Assembly (NCBI RefSeq): GCF_014495685.1
Contig: NZ_JACTVI010000067.1
Location: 1 to 45,906, forward strand
Direction of reading: 5' to 3'
DNA from: Streptomyces sp. TRM68367
GTDB taxonomy: Bacteria; Actinomycetota; Actinomycetes; Streptomycetales; Streptomycetaceae
Length of the DNA stretch: 45,906 bases
Both the position numbers and the translations under genes were made by a program. Under the pieces are notes generated by a model, which saw only the letters and a program-made list of their open reading frames with translations, was not told the origin of the DNA and made no database searches. Within the stretch, counting starts at the first letter, position 1. Each line of letters starts with the position of its first letter. Shown here piece after piece: positions 40,069 through 45,906 of the stretch.

Positions 40069-41052
40069 GTGTGCAGATATCCTGACATAAGCCCACAACC
40101 GAACGTCGTACCTCTGTGCGAGCGCGGGCTGGATTGCTACCGCCGCGCGCTGGCGGAGGGCCTCGCGTCCGACGATGTCCCGGACTGTCTGACCGAGTTG
40201 GGCCTGATGCGACGACAGGCCGGAACCGGCAATCGCTGGGTCGCGGTGCCGCCGGACATCGCGTCCCACGACCTCACGCGCCCGTTGGAGCGCGCGATCC
40301 TGGCCCAGCAGCACACGGTGGCGGGCATCTACGACGCGCTGTCCGCGGCCGAGGACGTGTACCGCACGCAACAGCGCACCTCGGCGGCGTCCGTGCGCCT
40401 GCTGCACGGTGCTGATGTCATCTACGCGGCGCTCGAAAGGGCCTCGGAGGCCTGTCGCGAAGAGCTGCTGACGGCGCATCCCGGCGGGGCCCGTGACCCC
40501 GACGCCCTGGGCAAGACCCTGCCCCGCACGCTGCGCCTGAACAAGCGTGGGGTGCGACAGCGCACGCTCTATCAGCACTCGGTGCGCGCGCACGGCCCGA
40601 CGCTCGCCTACATCGAGCGGGTGACGAGCGCCGGAGCCCAGGTGCGCACACTGGACGAGGTCGTCGACCGGCTCATCGTCTACGACCGCTCCATCGCCTT
40701 CATCCCGGACCCCCGCTACGACCAGCAGACGACCGCCCTTGCCGTTGAGCATCCGGCGCTCATCCACTACCTCGTCAAGGTCTTCGACCACGCCTGGCAG
40801 CGTGCCGAGCCGGTCACCATCAGCCAGGACCACAGGCTCCCGCTCCTGACGGACGAGACCCGCCGGGCCGTGCTGAAGCTCATGGTCGAAGGCCACACGG
40901 ACGCGGGGATAGGCAAGCGGCTCGGCATCAGCAGCAGGACCGTGTCCCACCACATCAAGAAGGCATCGGACCTGGTCGGGAGCCGCAGCCGGGCCCATCT
41001 CGCCTATCTGCTGGCCCGGTCGGAGCTCCTTCAGTCGCCGCGCGGCGACTGA
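40069..41052 (+). CDS. TrmB/LuxR-type transcriptional regulator
   Basis: A 327-aa regulator. The N terminus looks like a TrmB-type winged helix (DCLTELGLMRRQAGTGNRWV, then HDLTRPLERAILAQQHTVAG). A middle domain has PTLAYIERVTSAGAQVRTLD. The C terminus is a LuxR helix-turn-helix (LVEGHTDAGIGKRLGIS with SSRTVSHHIKKASDLVGSRS in the recognition region). GTG 40069 follows AAGGGGA; the frame is open upstream to 39793, but codon use there is poor. This type often sits as a pathway-specific regulator in streptomycete clusters. It faces the nucleotidyltransferase gene across a palindrome. Confidence 0.85.
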   Translation: MCRYPDISPQPNVVPLCERGLDCYRRALAEGLASDDVPDCLTELGLMRRQAGTGNRWVAVPPDIASHDLTRPLERAILAQQHTVAGIYDALSAAEDVYRTQQRTSAASVRLLHGADVIYAALERASEACREELLTAHPGGARDPDALGKTLPRTLRLNKRGVRQRTLYQHSVRAHGPTLAYIERVTSAGAQVRTLDEVVDRLIVYDRSIAFIPDPRYDQQTTALAVEHPALIHYLVKVFDHAWQRAEPVTISQDHRLPLLTDETRRAVLKLMVEGHTDAGIGKRLGISSRTVSHHIKKASDLVGSRSRAHLAYLLARSELLQSPRGD

Positions 41053-41105
41053 CCCGGGAGCCGGGCCCGCCCGGGGCGGCCGCATTCGGCCGCCCCGGCG
41101 CCCGC

Positions 41106-41966
41106 TCATCGCCACAATCCTTTGACGGTCGAGAGCACTCGGCCGGCGTCGGCGGCGAGATCGCCGCTCGGCGTCACCTCAAGCACGGCGCAGCCAGGCA
41201 TCAGCCGGCTCAGCCGCTGCCGCACCCCGTGCCGCCCCGGATACCCGCCGAGCACAACGAACCGGTCGTGGTGACGGGCCAGTTCACCCGCCGCCGCGGC
41301 CAGGTGACTGTCGTCGAGGTACACCAGGTGCGCGTGCGCGAGGCCCGCGTTGCGCTCCCGGGCCGCCAACGCGAGCCGGGTGCCGTCCTCGCCGGCCGAG
41401 ATCAGGCAGACCCCCGCGTCCGCGTGCCGCCGGGAGTCGCGGGCGACGCCCCAGACGACCGAGGGGATGTCCCCGTCGCCCGCACCCGCCCAGTCCGCCG
41501 TGACGTCGGCGGGCGCCCCCGCGCCGATGCGGATGTGGTACGGCCGTCCCGACCGTGCCGCACCGCGCACCACCGCCCTGATCTCCTGCACGCCACTGGG
41601 CGCCGCGATCCGGACGCGCGGTGTCCGCAGCAGCTCCGCCGGATCGACCTGGATGTCCGGCACCACGACCGACGCACCCGTCTGCAGATGGGCGAGAGCC
41701 AGCCGGGGCAGCCGCGCCGCTCCGATACCCGTGCCCAGTCCGCACACGAACACCCTGAACCCGGCGGTGACCAGTCCTTCGACCATGCTCACCATGGCGC
41801 TCTCGACGCTGCCCAGCTGGAAGAACCGGTCCGGGTGCGCCGTCTCGAAGGGGTGTCGTGCGCCGCCTGGCAGGGCTTCCACACACACCACTCGGCCGTC
41901 CTCCGCGCCGATCTTTGCCAGTTCCTCGCGGTAGACGTCCTCCGCCAGGATCGCTGGAGCCCCCAT
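41106..41966 (-). CDS. Transketolase-like C-terminal half (PYR + C domains only)
   Basis: A 286-aa protein equal to the C-terminal half of DXS/transketolase. The PYR domain carries RFFQLGSVESAMVSMVEGLV with the activating Glu55 of ThDP enzymes, then the GLGTGIGAARLPRLALAH segment. The C-terminal domain has GVCLISAGEDGTRLALAARE. The half with the diphosphate-binding GDG motif is absent from this gene, and no partner gene is in the window. ATG 41966 follows AGGAG. Split transketolases work as two-subunit enzymes, so either the partner is elsewhere or this half has another role. An AGAG-NN-CTCT palindrome lies 38 nt upstream, so butyrolactone-type control is likely. Confidence 0.8.
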   Translation of the reverse strand: MGAPAILAEDVYREELAKIGAEDGRVVCVEALPGGARHPFETAHPDRFFQLGSVESAMVSMVEGLVTAGFRVFVCGLGTGIGAARLPRLALAHLQTGASVVVPDIQVDPAELLRTPRVRIAAPSGVQEIRAVVRGAARSGRPYHIRIGAGAPADVTADWAGAGDGDIPSVVWGVARDSRRHADAGVCLISAGEDGTRLALAARERNAGLAHAHLVYLDDSHLAAAAGELARHHDRFVVLGGYPGRHGVRQRLSRLMPGCAVLEVTPSGDLAADAGRVLSTVKGLWR

Positions 41967-42003
41967 AGCGAAAACTCCTTTCAGGGAAGCATCCACAGAA
42001 TGT

Positions 42004-42013
42004 AGAGTGCTCT
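42004..42013. promoter_or_regulatory. AGAG-NN-CTCT operator candidate A
   Basis: AGAGTGCTCT (followed by CT) lies 38 nt upstream of the half-transketolase start. It is the same dyad as at 42156 and 44705. It is a likely site for one of the two TetR/ArpA-type regulators. Confidence 0.6.
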
Positions 42014-42155
42014 CTTTGTTTTTCGGCCGAACGAGATCCGGGCGCGAGCCCCAGGGGCAGACCCCCGTACGAGCCCGTGACGGTGGGTGTCGGCGATGTC
42101 ACGCACAACCAATCCCCTGACTCTTCGCGACCCGGCCTCCCGCGCAGCTAAACAT

Positions 42156-42169
42156 AGAGAGTACTCTCT
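42156..42169. promoter_or_regulatory. AGAGAGTACTCTCT operator candidate B
   Basis: A perfect 14-bp palindrome, the best copy of the dyad, lies in the 513-nt region between the half-transketolase (start 41966) and the TetR gene at 42480. The remaining 310 nt before the TetR start hold short open frames on both strands without ribosome sites or recognisable products, so I call no gene there. Confidence 0.65.
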
Positions 42170-42479
42170 TTCATAGTCCGGAGGGCAAATGCAGGGGAGC
42201 CGCCTCGGCAGGCTCTCGGGACGCGCAGCGGCGCGATGACCAGGCCTGACCTGGCAAGAACTCGACTACGGCGTGGGCGAGTTGACCTAGCCTCCCGGTA
42301 CGCGACGCCGCGGAACGCAGAGGATGAGGGATCGGATCAGGCCACTGTGCGAGCACCAAGACGCGGCACCGACGCCGGGGACACCCCCGCCGCACCGGAC
42401 ATCCGGCCTCGCCCGGATCCGTCCTGCGGCACGTCCGGCCACGGGAACGGACTGGGCGAACCGACAGGAGGGAAACGGC

Positions 42480-43106
42480 ATGGCGGGGCATACCGGGCAG
42501 GCGCGAGCGGCGCTGACCCGAGGACGGCTCGTGCGGAACGCCGCGACGGAGTTCGCTCTGCACGGTTATGACGGCACGTCACTGTCCCGTGTCTGCAAGG
42601 CCGCCGGCGTCACCATGGGGGCGCTCACCTTCCACTACCCCAGCAAGACCTCCCTGGCGCAGGCGGTGTGCGCCGCCGGGATCGAGGCCACGCGCGCCGT
42701 CGTCGACAAGGCCGATCGGCAGGGGAAGACGCCGCTGCAGTCCGTCGGCGGCGTCGTGCGGGCCCTCGCCGCCCTGCTGATCGACGAGAGCGTGGCGCGG
42801 GCGGCAGCCCGGCTGTCCCGCGAACGGCCCTCGCTGCGCATGGACTGGCGGGACAGCTGGCTGCCCCTGGTGCGCACCCGGCTCCACCAGGCGGAGGTCC
42901 TTGACCAACTGCGCCCCGGCACACGGCCGGAGTCCGCCGCGCTCCTGGTCGGCAGCCTCGTGGCCGGGGTCGAGGCGGGTCTGCTGCCACCACCCCGCAG
43001 GACGCTCCTGCCCCCACCCACCGCACAGGAGCACCTCACCGAGCTGTGGCAGACCGCCCTGCAGGGGATCGGGGCGCTTCAGGACGACCCGGCGAGCGCC
43101 CCCTGA
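42480..43106 (+). CDS. TetR-family regulator, ArpA/pseudo-butyrolactone-receptor-like
   Basis: A 208-aa regulator. The N-terminal helix-turn-helix is RLVRNAATEFALHGYDGTSL with VCKAAGVTMGALTFHYPSK, close to ScbR/ArpA-type sequences. The ligand domain (WRDSWLPLVRTRL, RPESAALLVGSLVAGVEAGL) is divergent from that of the receptor at 44055. This is the pattern of ScbR2/JadR2-type pseudo-receptors that bind antibiotics rather than butyrolactones. AGGAGG precedes the ATG. It overlaps the convergent epimerase-like gene by 71 nt. Its own upstream region carries operator B. Confidence 0.85.
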   Translation: MAGHTGQARAALTRGRLVRNAATEFALHGYDGTSLSRVCKAAGVTMGALTFHYPSKTSLAQAVCAAGIEATRAVVDKADRQGKTPLQSVGGVVRALAALLIDESVARAAARLSRERPSLRMDWRDSWLPLVRTRLHQAEVLDQLRPGTRPESAALLVGSLVAGVEAGLLPPPRRTLLPPPTAQEHLTELWQTALQGIGALQDDPASAP

Positions 43107-44058
43107 CGCCTGCCATGAAGCCCCGGTACCAGGCCGCCGCCCCGTCGAGGCGGGCCAGCGGGCCAGGCCCCGGGTCCCTGGCGAGCAGCTGCCAGATCCG
43201 CTCACTCAGGTACCGGTGATCCTGCGCGAGCAGTCCCAACTGCCGTTCGCCGTAATGGCCTTGGGAGCGCGCGAGCAGCGCGCGGCACTGCTGCCAGTCG
43301 GCGCTGCCACGGGCGGGCGCCACGAGGCCGTGTGCGCTCAGCGCCGCTCTGAGGCGCCCGGTGGACACCGGCACCGGATGAGCGGCGTGGTGCACGCCCC
43401 GTACGGCGTCGGGTGCGGTCGCGGCGGCCACGACGAGGCGGGCCAGATCGCCCACGTCCACGAGGGACTGCAGCCCGGTGCCGCCGAGCCACTCGGGCGG
43501 CACCCGCTCGGCGAGCTCGGCGAACGCCGGAACGACCCAGCGGTCCCCTGCGCCGAGCACGAGGCCCGGCCGCAGCACCAACGCGCCCGCGTCGAGGGCG
43601 GGTTCCTCCGCGACGAGGCGGCTGCGGCTGGCCGCGGAGACCGGTGCGGGTGCGATCTCATCGACGTCGATGCCGTGGTGGGGACCGGTGCCGTAGACGG
43701 CGGCGGTCGACAGGTGCACGATGCGTCCGACCCCGGCCGCGCGGGCCGCCGCCATGACGGCGGTGGTGCCCCGCACGTTGACCGCCGCGCACCGTTCGGC
43801 GTCCTTGCCGACGTACGACACGGCATGGACCAGGGCGTCGGCTCCCTCCAGGACGCCGGTCAACGACGCCGGGTCGGTGAGGTCGGCCCGCACCTGTGCG
43901 ACCGCCTCCCCGCCCGGCAGCACGACGTCCGCGCGGCGCACGACGGCACGCACCCGCACCGGGCCGCCGTCGGCCGCCGCACACCCGGTCAGCTGCCGCA
44001 GCACGGCGGCGCCGATGAAACCGGTGGCCCCGGTCAGCGCGACGGTCCACGGCCTCAT
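43036..44058 (-). CDS. Epimerase-like extended SDR without catalytic Tyr/Lys
   Basis: A 340-aa NAD(P)-dependent epimerase/dehydratase-like protein. The cofactor motif LTGATGFIGAAVLRQL is at about 8-23, and HLSTAAVYG holds the catalytic Ser/Thr strand. The usual Y-x3-K block (YxRSK) reads AASRSRLVAEE: Tyr is Ala143 and Lys is Arg147. GALVLRPGLVLGAGDR follows normally. Similar proteins accompany afsA genes in several butyrolactone loci. The ATG overlaps the receptor stop (ATGA), so the two are co-translated. The C-terminal 20 residues are Arg/Pro-rich and overlap the convergent TetR gene. Confidence 0.82.
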   Translation of the reverse strand: MRPWTVALTGATGFIGAAVLRQLTGCAAADGGPVRVRAVVRRADVVLPGGEAVAQVRADLTDPASLTGVLEGADALVHAVSYVGKDAERCAAVNVRGTTAVMAAARAAGVGRIVHLSTAAVYGTGPHHGIDVDEIAPAPVSAASRSRLVAEEPALDAGALVLRPGLVLGAGDRWVVPAFAELAERVPPEWLGGTGLQSLVDVGDLARLVVAAATAPDAVRGVHHAAHPVPVSTGRLRAALSAHGLVAPARGSADWQQCRALLARSQGHYGERQLGLLAQDHRYLSERIWQLLARDPGPGPLARLDGAAAWYRGFMAGVRGRSPGRPEAPRSPAGRSATAR

Positions 44059-44681
44059 TCGGACACCTCTGGCGCCCGGCCCGTGGGCTCCAGGCGGTCG
44101 ATGACCTCGGGCGTGGCGACGGCCGGCAGGAAGTACGACCACAACTCCGCGATGCGCTCGGTCAGATCCTTGCGGCCCGTGCTGATCTGGGACAGCAGCT
44201 GCGTTCCGGTGTAGGCCCCGACCAGGACCCGGGCGAACTGCTCGGGGGCGATGCCCTCACGCAGTTCACCGAGCGCCTGGGCGACCATCAGCTCTTCCTC
44301 GAAGTTGGTGATCCACAGCTGGTACGCGGCATCGTCCTGCAGACCGAAGGCGCCCTGCTCGACGGCCAGCCGCACACCCGCGCGAAACAGGACGTTGCCC
44401 TGGAGCTCCCGCGCCAGGGCGAGCGTGAGGTCGATCAGGTGCTGCAGTCCGCTCGCTCCTCCCAACTCCGGTAGATCTGAGGCTTGTTCGGCCATCACGG
44501 CCCGGGCCAGGTCGTCCTTGGAGTCAAAGTGAAAGTAAAGAGCTCCCATAGTCGAACCGGCCCGCTTGACGATCTTGATGGTGCTGGTTCCGGAGAATCC
44601 GTGCAGGTCAAACTCTTCTGCGGCGGCCCTGACGAGAGCCGCCCTCGTCTTTACCGCACGCTCCTGCTGTGGGCGTGTCAT
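44055..44681 (-). CDS. Gamma-butyrolactone receptor-like TetR repressor (ArpA/ScbR type)
   Basis: A 208-aa repressor. The helix-turn-helix spans ALVRAAAEEFDLHGFSGTS and IVKRAGSTMGALYFHFDSKD. The ligand domain has the family block GLQHLIDLTLALARELQGNV, LFRAGVRLAVEQGAFG and YQLWITNFEEEL with the Trp that lines the butyrolactone pocket in CprB/ArpA-type receptors. GGAGG precedes the ATG. It is divergent from afsA with a 107-nt gap that contains an AGAG-NN-CTCT palindrome, the classic scbR/scbA layout. It should repress itself and afsA until the ligand binds. Confidence 0.92.
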   Translation of the reverse strand: MTRPQQERAVKTRAALVRAAAEEFDLHGFSGTSTIKIVKRAGSTMGALYFHFDSKDDLARAVMAEQASDLPELGGASGLQHLIDLTLALARELQGNVLFRAGVRLAVEQGAFGLQDDAAYQLWITNFEEELMVAQALGELREGIAPEQFARVLVGAYTGTQLLSQISTGRKDLTERIAELWSYFLPAVATPEVIDRLEPTGRAPEVSE

Positions 44682-44704
44682 AAATCCTCCCTCGACAAAG
44701 AAAC

Positions 44705-44714
44705 AGAGCGCTCT
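44705..44714. promoter_or_regulatory. AGAG-NN-CTCT operator candidate C (receptor-afsA region)
   Basis: AGAGCGCTCT, a perfect 10-bp palindrome followed by CT, lies 24 nt in front of the receptor start (44681) and 75 nt before the afsA start. Its position matches the autoregulatory element of known receptor/afsA pairs, although the base sequence differs from the usual GGTT/AACC type. Confidence 0.65.
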
Positions 44715-44788
44715 CTAGGTTATGCCCTGTCGGCTGCGGCGCCCACAACCGTTCGATGTCAGTACGAGATCCACAGAGAGGCCGTTCC

Positions 44789-45754
44789 GTGACTGATACC
44801 ACCGTTGTACCTGTTCGCCCCAGTTCCGCTCTCAAGACCGCCACCAGCCCTCCTCTACCGATGACGGCCATCCCGCGTCAGTACGTGCACAAGACCGCCC
44901 AGGCCGAAGTCCTGATCTGCGGCTGGCAGAACAACGGTGAGGACTCCTTTCTCGCCCCTGCCCAGTGGCCCCGGTCCCACAGCTTCTACGCCCCGGCCCA
45001 CGGCCTGCACGACCCGATGCTCTTCGCCGAGAGCGTCCGTCAGGCGATGCCCCTGGTCAGCCACGTCGGGTACGGGGCACCCATGGACCACCGCCAGATA
45101 TGGGACCGGTTCCGCTGCACCATCTCCGCCGAAGCGCTGCGGCACGAGCGGCTGCCCGCCGACCTGGAGATGCACCTGACGGGCGCCGACGTCGTCAAGC
45201 GCGCCGGACGCCTCGGCGGGATGGCGCTGCGGGCCACGGCGGTTCGGGACAAGCAGCGCATGGGGGCCGCCGAGACCCGGTTCGCCAACCAGGCGCCCGC
45301 CATCTACCGGCGCTTGCGCGGCCCGCGCTGCGACGCCGCCCGCGCCATGGCCGGCGCCGTCCCGCTGCCTGCGCCGATCGCGCCCGACCAGGCGGGCCGG
45401 ATCGATCCACAGGACGTCGTCCTCGCCCCCGGGCGAGCGGACCGGCACTGGCAGTTGCGGGTCGACGTGACGCACCCCGTGCTGTTCGACCACCCGGTCG
45501 ACCATATCCCCGGCATGCTGCTCCTGGAGGCGGCCCGCCAGGCGGCCCACTCCGCGCTGCACCCCCGGCAGACCGTCATGACCAGCATCGACGCCAAGTT
45601 CACGCGATTCGTCGAGTTCGATGCCCCATGCCGGATCGAGGCGGAGCCGACCGCCACCACCACGCCCGGTCAGGAGACCGTCCAGATCACCGCCCGCCAG
45701 GGCGAGAACGTGCCGTTCACCGCGACGGTGACCTCTCTGGTCGTCCCGCGCTGA
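44789..45754 (+). CDS. afsA: AfsA/ScbA-family gamma-butyrolactone biosynthesis enzyme
   Basis: A 321-aa protein with the two AfsA hot-dog repeats: YVHKTAQAEVLICGWQNNG and WPRSHSFYAPAHGLHDPMLF in the first, LRVDVTHPVLFDHPVDHIPG and MLLLEAARQAAHSALHPRQ in the second. AfsA joins a beta-ketoacyl thioester to dihydroxyacetone phosphate, the key step to butyrolactone signals. GTG 44789 is chosen for GAGAGG seven nt upstream; an in-frame ATG at 44756 is possible. It is divergent from its receptor and followed by a strong terminator. The signal type (A-factor, butenolide, methylenomycin furan) cannot be told from sequence. Confidence 0.93.
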   Translation: MTDTTVVPVRPSSALKTATSPPLPMTAIPRQYVHKTAQAEVLICGWQNNGEDSFLAPAQWPRSHSFYAPAHGLHDPMLFAESVRQAMPLVSHVGYGAPMDHRQIWDRFRCTISAEALRHERLPADLEMHLTGADVVKRAGRLGGMALRATAVRDKQRMGAAETRFANQAPAIYRRLRGPRCDAARAMAGAVPLPAPIAPDQAGRIDPQDVVLAPGRADRHWQLRVDVTHPVLFDHPVDHIPGMLLLEAARQAAHSALHPRQTVMTSIDAKFTRFVEFDAPCRIEAEPTATTTPGQETVQITARQGENVPFTATVTSLVVPR

Positions 45755-45785
45755 CGCACCGCCGCCACCGCACCCGTACACAGCA

Positions 45786-45813
45786 GAGAGGCGGCGCCCA
45801 CGCGCCGCCTCTC
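45786..45813. terminator. Strong hairpin terminator after afsA
   Basis: GAGAGGCGGCGC (45786-45797) and GCGCCGCCTCTC (45802-45813) form a perfect 12-bp stem with loop CCAC, followed by CCCCGTTT. It lies 31 nt after the afsA stop and between convergent genes, so it can serve both. Confidence 0.85.
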
Positions 45814-45837
45814 CCCCGTTTCCACCCTGAGTCCGCC

Positions 45838-45906
45838 TCAGGCCTGCGGGTTCCAGGCCGCCACCAGACCGAGAAGTCTGTCAAACGAGCAGGGCTGGCC
45901 CGTAGT
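45838..45906 (-). CDS. Partial gene, C-terminal 22 residues
   Basis: A minus-strand open frame enters from the right edge and ends at 45838 with TGA. It ends GLVAAWNPQA and has normal streptomycete codon use. It lies just beyond the terminator. It is too short to assign to a family. Confidence 0.4.
   Translation of the reverse strand, partial: TTGQPCSFDRLLGLVAAWNPQA

Noticed and set aside
42171..42571. Short open frames on both strands upstream of the TetR gene at 42480
   Set aside because: They lack ribosome sites, have poor third-position bias and recognisable motifs are absent.
1..45906. bldA-type TTA codons
   Set aside because: Scanning by eye for TTA in plus-strand genes and TAA in the matching frame of minus-strand genes gave only out-of-frame hits (for example in CTT-TAC). 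No case for bldA control.
1..45906. CRISPR arrays, tRNA genes, riboswitches
   Set aside because: I saw no regularly spaced repeats, no cloverleaf with a GGTTCGAATCC-like T arm, and no conserved riboswitch core.

Overview
The window is high-GC DNA with strong G/C third-position bias, many GTG starts, purine-rich ribosome binding sites and an AfsA/ArpA-type gamma-butyrolactone locus. Together these point to Streptomyces or a very close relative. It looks like accessory, specialised-metabolism DNA. I saw no rRNA, tRNA, CRISPR array or core assembly-line gene (PKS, NRPS, terpene cyclase), and no in-frame TTA codon in the called genes on a by-eye scan.

Left part (1-16.1 kb). Two divergent sets flank a palindrome near 2.87 kb. 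The minus-strand set is an alpha/beta hydrolase, a 14-TM MFS pump and a muconolactone-isomerase-like protein. The plus-strand set is a SnoaL-like protein, an LLM/F420-type oxidoreductase and a cupin. An XRE-TPR regulator follows, then a degenerate HAD-like protein, a GT4 glycogen (maltose-1-phosphate) synthase and an LtrA-like membrane protein. A plus-strand run comes next: two SnoaL-like proteins, an ankyrin protein, a second muconolactone-isomerase-like protein, an SDR, a membrane-anchored and a lipoprotein NTF2-like pair, and a DHA1 MFS pump. A frameshifted secreted SMP-30-like gene ends this part.

Middle part (16.3-37.4 kb). An almost gapless minus-strand run holds, in transcription order: a degenerate IS701-type transposase, maltokinase, a TrxR-like flavoprotein, then EthD, a DJ-1/PfpI protein, a ThDP enzyme, a second DJ-1/PfpI protein, an AGE-family (alpha/alpha)6 protein, STAS, GlgX, STAS, an RsbW-like kinase, an RsbU-like phosphatase with a pseudo-receiver, a MinD/ParA-like ATPase, GlgE, GlgB and a KhtT/KhtU-type K+/H+ antiporter pair. 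No gap from EthD to the antiporter exceeds 86 nt and many junctions are 4-nt overlaps. It therefore reads as one operon that joins the GlgE alpha-glucan pathway to a complete partner-switching module and to enzymes that could handle reactive carbonyls. I consider this the most interesting system in the window.

Right part (37.4-45.9 kb). An NmrA-like protein and a sugar nucleotidyltransferase share a terminator. A TrmB/LuxR-type regulator is divergent from them. An orphan half-transketolase follows, then a butyrolactone-type island: a pseudo-receptor-like TetR, an epimerase-like SDR without the catalytic Tyr/Lys, an ArpA/ScbR-like receptor and AfsA. Three palindromes of the form AGAG-NN-CTCT lie in the two divergent control regions and are good candidates for the receptor operators. 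A strong terminator follows afsA, and a minus-strand gene fragment runs off the right end.
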